From: Porites lobata
Taxonomy: Eukaryota > Cnidaria > Anthozoa > Scleractinia > Poritidae
Reading direction: 5' to 3'
Assembly (NCBI GenBank): GCA_942486035.1
Contig: CALNXK010000357.1
Location: 5,001 to 69,000, forward strand
Length of the DNA stretch: 64,000 bases
Below, piece by piece: positions 62,388 to 64,000 of the stretch (the stretch's first letter is position 1; each line of letters begins with the position of its first letter). Position numbers and translations under genes: made by a program. The notes beneath the pieces were generated by a model, which made no database searches, was not told the origin of the DNA, and saw only the letters and a program-made list of their open reading frames with translations.

Positions 62388-63726
62388 GTTTAGGCCTATT
62401 TTCCATAAAAAAAGTTGGAAGAATGGCTATTTTTGGAACAAAACCATGGGTTAACCCCTTTCAAAATATGTCAATTTTTCGACTGTTTAAACTTCTTGTT
62501 TTTATAGCATAGAAAGGCTTTTTTTCGTTTTACAATATCGTAAAACACATTTTCCTGGCGTATACTGCTTAAAACAAAAAAGTTGGAAAAATGACCATTT
62601 TTAGACCAAAACCATGGGTTAACCCCTTAGGAAAAATGTCAATTTTACGACTTTTTGAACTTCTTGATTTTATAGCCTGGAAAGGCGTTTTTTCGTTCTA
62701 GAATATCATAAAAGACATTTTCCTGGCTTATATTGCCTAAAAAACAAAGTTGGAAAATTGGCCATTTTTGGACCAAAACGATGGGTTAACCCCTTAGAAA
62801 AAAAGGCCAATTTTTTGGACTTTTTGGACTTCTTGTTTTTATAGCCTAGAAAGGCGTTTTGTCGTTCTAGAATATCATAAAAGACATTTTCCTGGCCTAT
62901 ATTGCCTAATAAAAAAAAAAGTGGATAAATGGCCATTTTGGACCAAAACCATGGGTTAACCCCTTAGGGAAAAATGTCAATTCTTCGACTTTTTGGACTT
63001 CTTGTTTTTATACCCTAGAAAGGCGTTTTTTCGTTCTAGAATATCATAAAAGACATTTTCCTGGCCTATATTGCCTTAAAAAAAAAATTTGGAAAAATGG
63101 CCATTTTTGGACCAAAACCATGGGTTAACCCGTTTGGAAAAAATGTCAATTTTTCGACTTTTTGACTTCTTGATTTTATAGCCTAGAAAGGCGTTTTTTT
63201 TTTGTGCTAGAATATCATAAAAGACATTTTCCTGCCCTATATTGCCGAAAAAAAAAAAGTTGGAAAATTCGCCATTATTGGACCAAAACCATGGGTTAAC
63301 GCCTTGGAAAAAATGTCAATTTTTCGACTTTTGGGACTTCTTGTTCTATGGCCTAGACAGGCGTTTTTTCGTTCTAGAATATGATAAAAGACATTTTCCT
63401 GGTCTATATTGCCTAAAAAAAAAAAGTTGGCAAAATGGCCATTTTTGGACCAAAACCATGGGTTAACCACTTAGGAAGAATGTCAATTTCTCGACTTATT
63501 GGACTTGTTGTTTTTTTAGCCTAGAAAGGCGTTTTTCGTTCTAGAATATCATAAAAGACATTTTCCTGGCTTATATTGCCTAAAAAAAAAGTTCGAAAAA
63601 TGGCCATTTTGGACCAAAACCTTGGGTTAACCCTTTAGGAAAAAGGTCAATATTTCCGTTGTTTGAACTTCTTGTATTTATAGCCTACAAAAGTGTTTTT
63701 TTTTTTTAGATTATCGTAAAAGACAT
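62388..63726 (+). repeat. Satellite D higher-order repeat, 8 monomers (1,339 bp), copy 2
   Basis: Second consecutive copy of the 8-mer, with almost the same monomer order and variants as the first. A third copy begins at 63727 and leaves the window. Confidence 0.85.
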
Positions 63727-64000
63727 GTTTAGGCCTATTTTCCATAAAAAAGTTGGAAGAATGGCTATTTTTGGAACAAAACCATGGGTTAACCCCTTTC
63801 AAAATATGTCAATTTTTCGACTGTTTAAACTTCTTGTTTTTATAGCATAGAAAGGCTTTTTTTCGTTTTACAATATCGTAAAACACATTTTCCTGGCGTA
63901 TACTGCTTAAAACAAAAAAGTTGGAAAAATGGCCATTTTTAGACCAAAACCATGGGTTAACCCCTTAGGAAAAATGTCAATTTTTCGACTTTTTGGACTT

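Larger units (their letters stand above)
55411..64000 (+). repeat. Satellite D, about 167-bp monomer, about 51 copies (continues beyond the window)
   Basis: Each monomer contains CCATGGGTTAACCCCTTAGG, TGTCAATTTTTCGAC, TTGGACTTCTTGTTTTTATA, GCCTAGAAAGGCG, TTCTAGAATATCATAAAAG, ACATTTTCCTGGCC, ATATTGCCT, an A-run of about 8 to 24, and AAATGGCCATTTTTGGACC. Steps between successive GGGTTAACC are 163-168 bp. Short frames such as those encoding FGPKPWVNPLGK are translations of the repeat and not genes. Higher-order periods are listed separately. Confidence 0.95.

Noticed and set aside
55431..63470. Open frames of 60-122 codons on both strands in satellite D.
   Set aside because: They span monomer boundaries, repeat with the monomer and differ by frame-breaking A-run changes, so they are by-products of a 167-bp repeat.

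Overview
The window is almost entirely tandem-repeat DNA from a eukaryotic chromosome. I see no credible protein-coding gene, tRNA or rRNA. The perfect TTAGGG/CCCTAA tract, the AT-rich base composition and the nucleosome-sized satellites (about 171, 167 and 83 bp) point to a eukaryote with vertebrate-type telomere repeats. An invertebrate animal is plausible, but the sequence does not prove it. The region looks like pericentromeric, centromeric or subtelomeric heterochromatin.

Layout: 1-2440 is AT-rich, mostly single-copy DNA with a faint diverged duplication and an A/C-rich low-complexity run. 2441-3989 is a diverged block of satellite A (about 171 bp). 3990-7226 is a tandem triplication (period about 1.07-1.09 kb) of a composite 'unit B', which carries a GCGTCAGGAAAGTGCAT minisatellite and a perfect 22-bp palindrome. 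7302-47950 is the main satellite A array, about 237 monomers. From 11240 onward it is organised as a higher-order repeat (HOR) of 11 monomers (1,884 bp), with 7-, 9-, 10-, 12- and 13-monomer derivatives made by unequal recombination. Its left edge keeps a simpler 4-monomer (about 686 bp) repeat that looks ancestral. 47951-48380 holds a broken unit B piece and an inverted satellite A piece. 48561-51470 is satellite C (about 83 bp, about 35 copies). 51471-54590 alternates diverged satellite A with two more unit B copies. 54591-55053 ends in another GTCAGG minisatellite. 55054-55413 is a telomeric-repeat tract that switches strand in the middle: (CCCTAA)n then (TTAGGG)n. 55411-64000 is satellite D (about 167 bp, about 51 monomers), with its own 8-monomer HOR and a longer 20-monomer duplication.

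There are no genes acting together here; the interest is structural. Satellites A and D share a 44-bp block and so are probably related or use the same protein-binding module. Most satellite A monomers carry a CCAAGATGGCGGC box that matches the known YY1 consensus; it is intact in some HOR positions and lost in others, which recalls how CENP-B boxes alternate in primate alpha satellite. The same mosaic of diverged satellite A plus unit B lies on both sides of the main array. The inverted telomeric tract has the opposite polarity to an end-to-end chromosome fusion. Short open frames recurring every 1,884 bp are by-products of the repeat and not genes.
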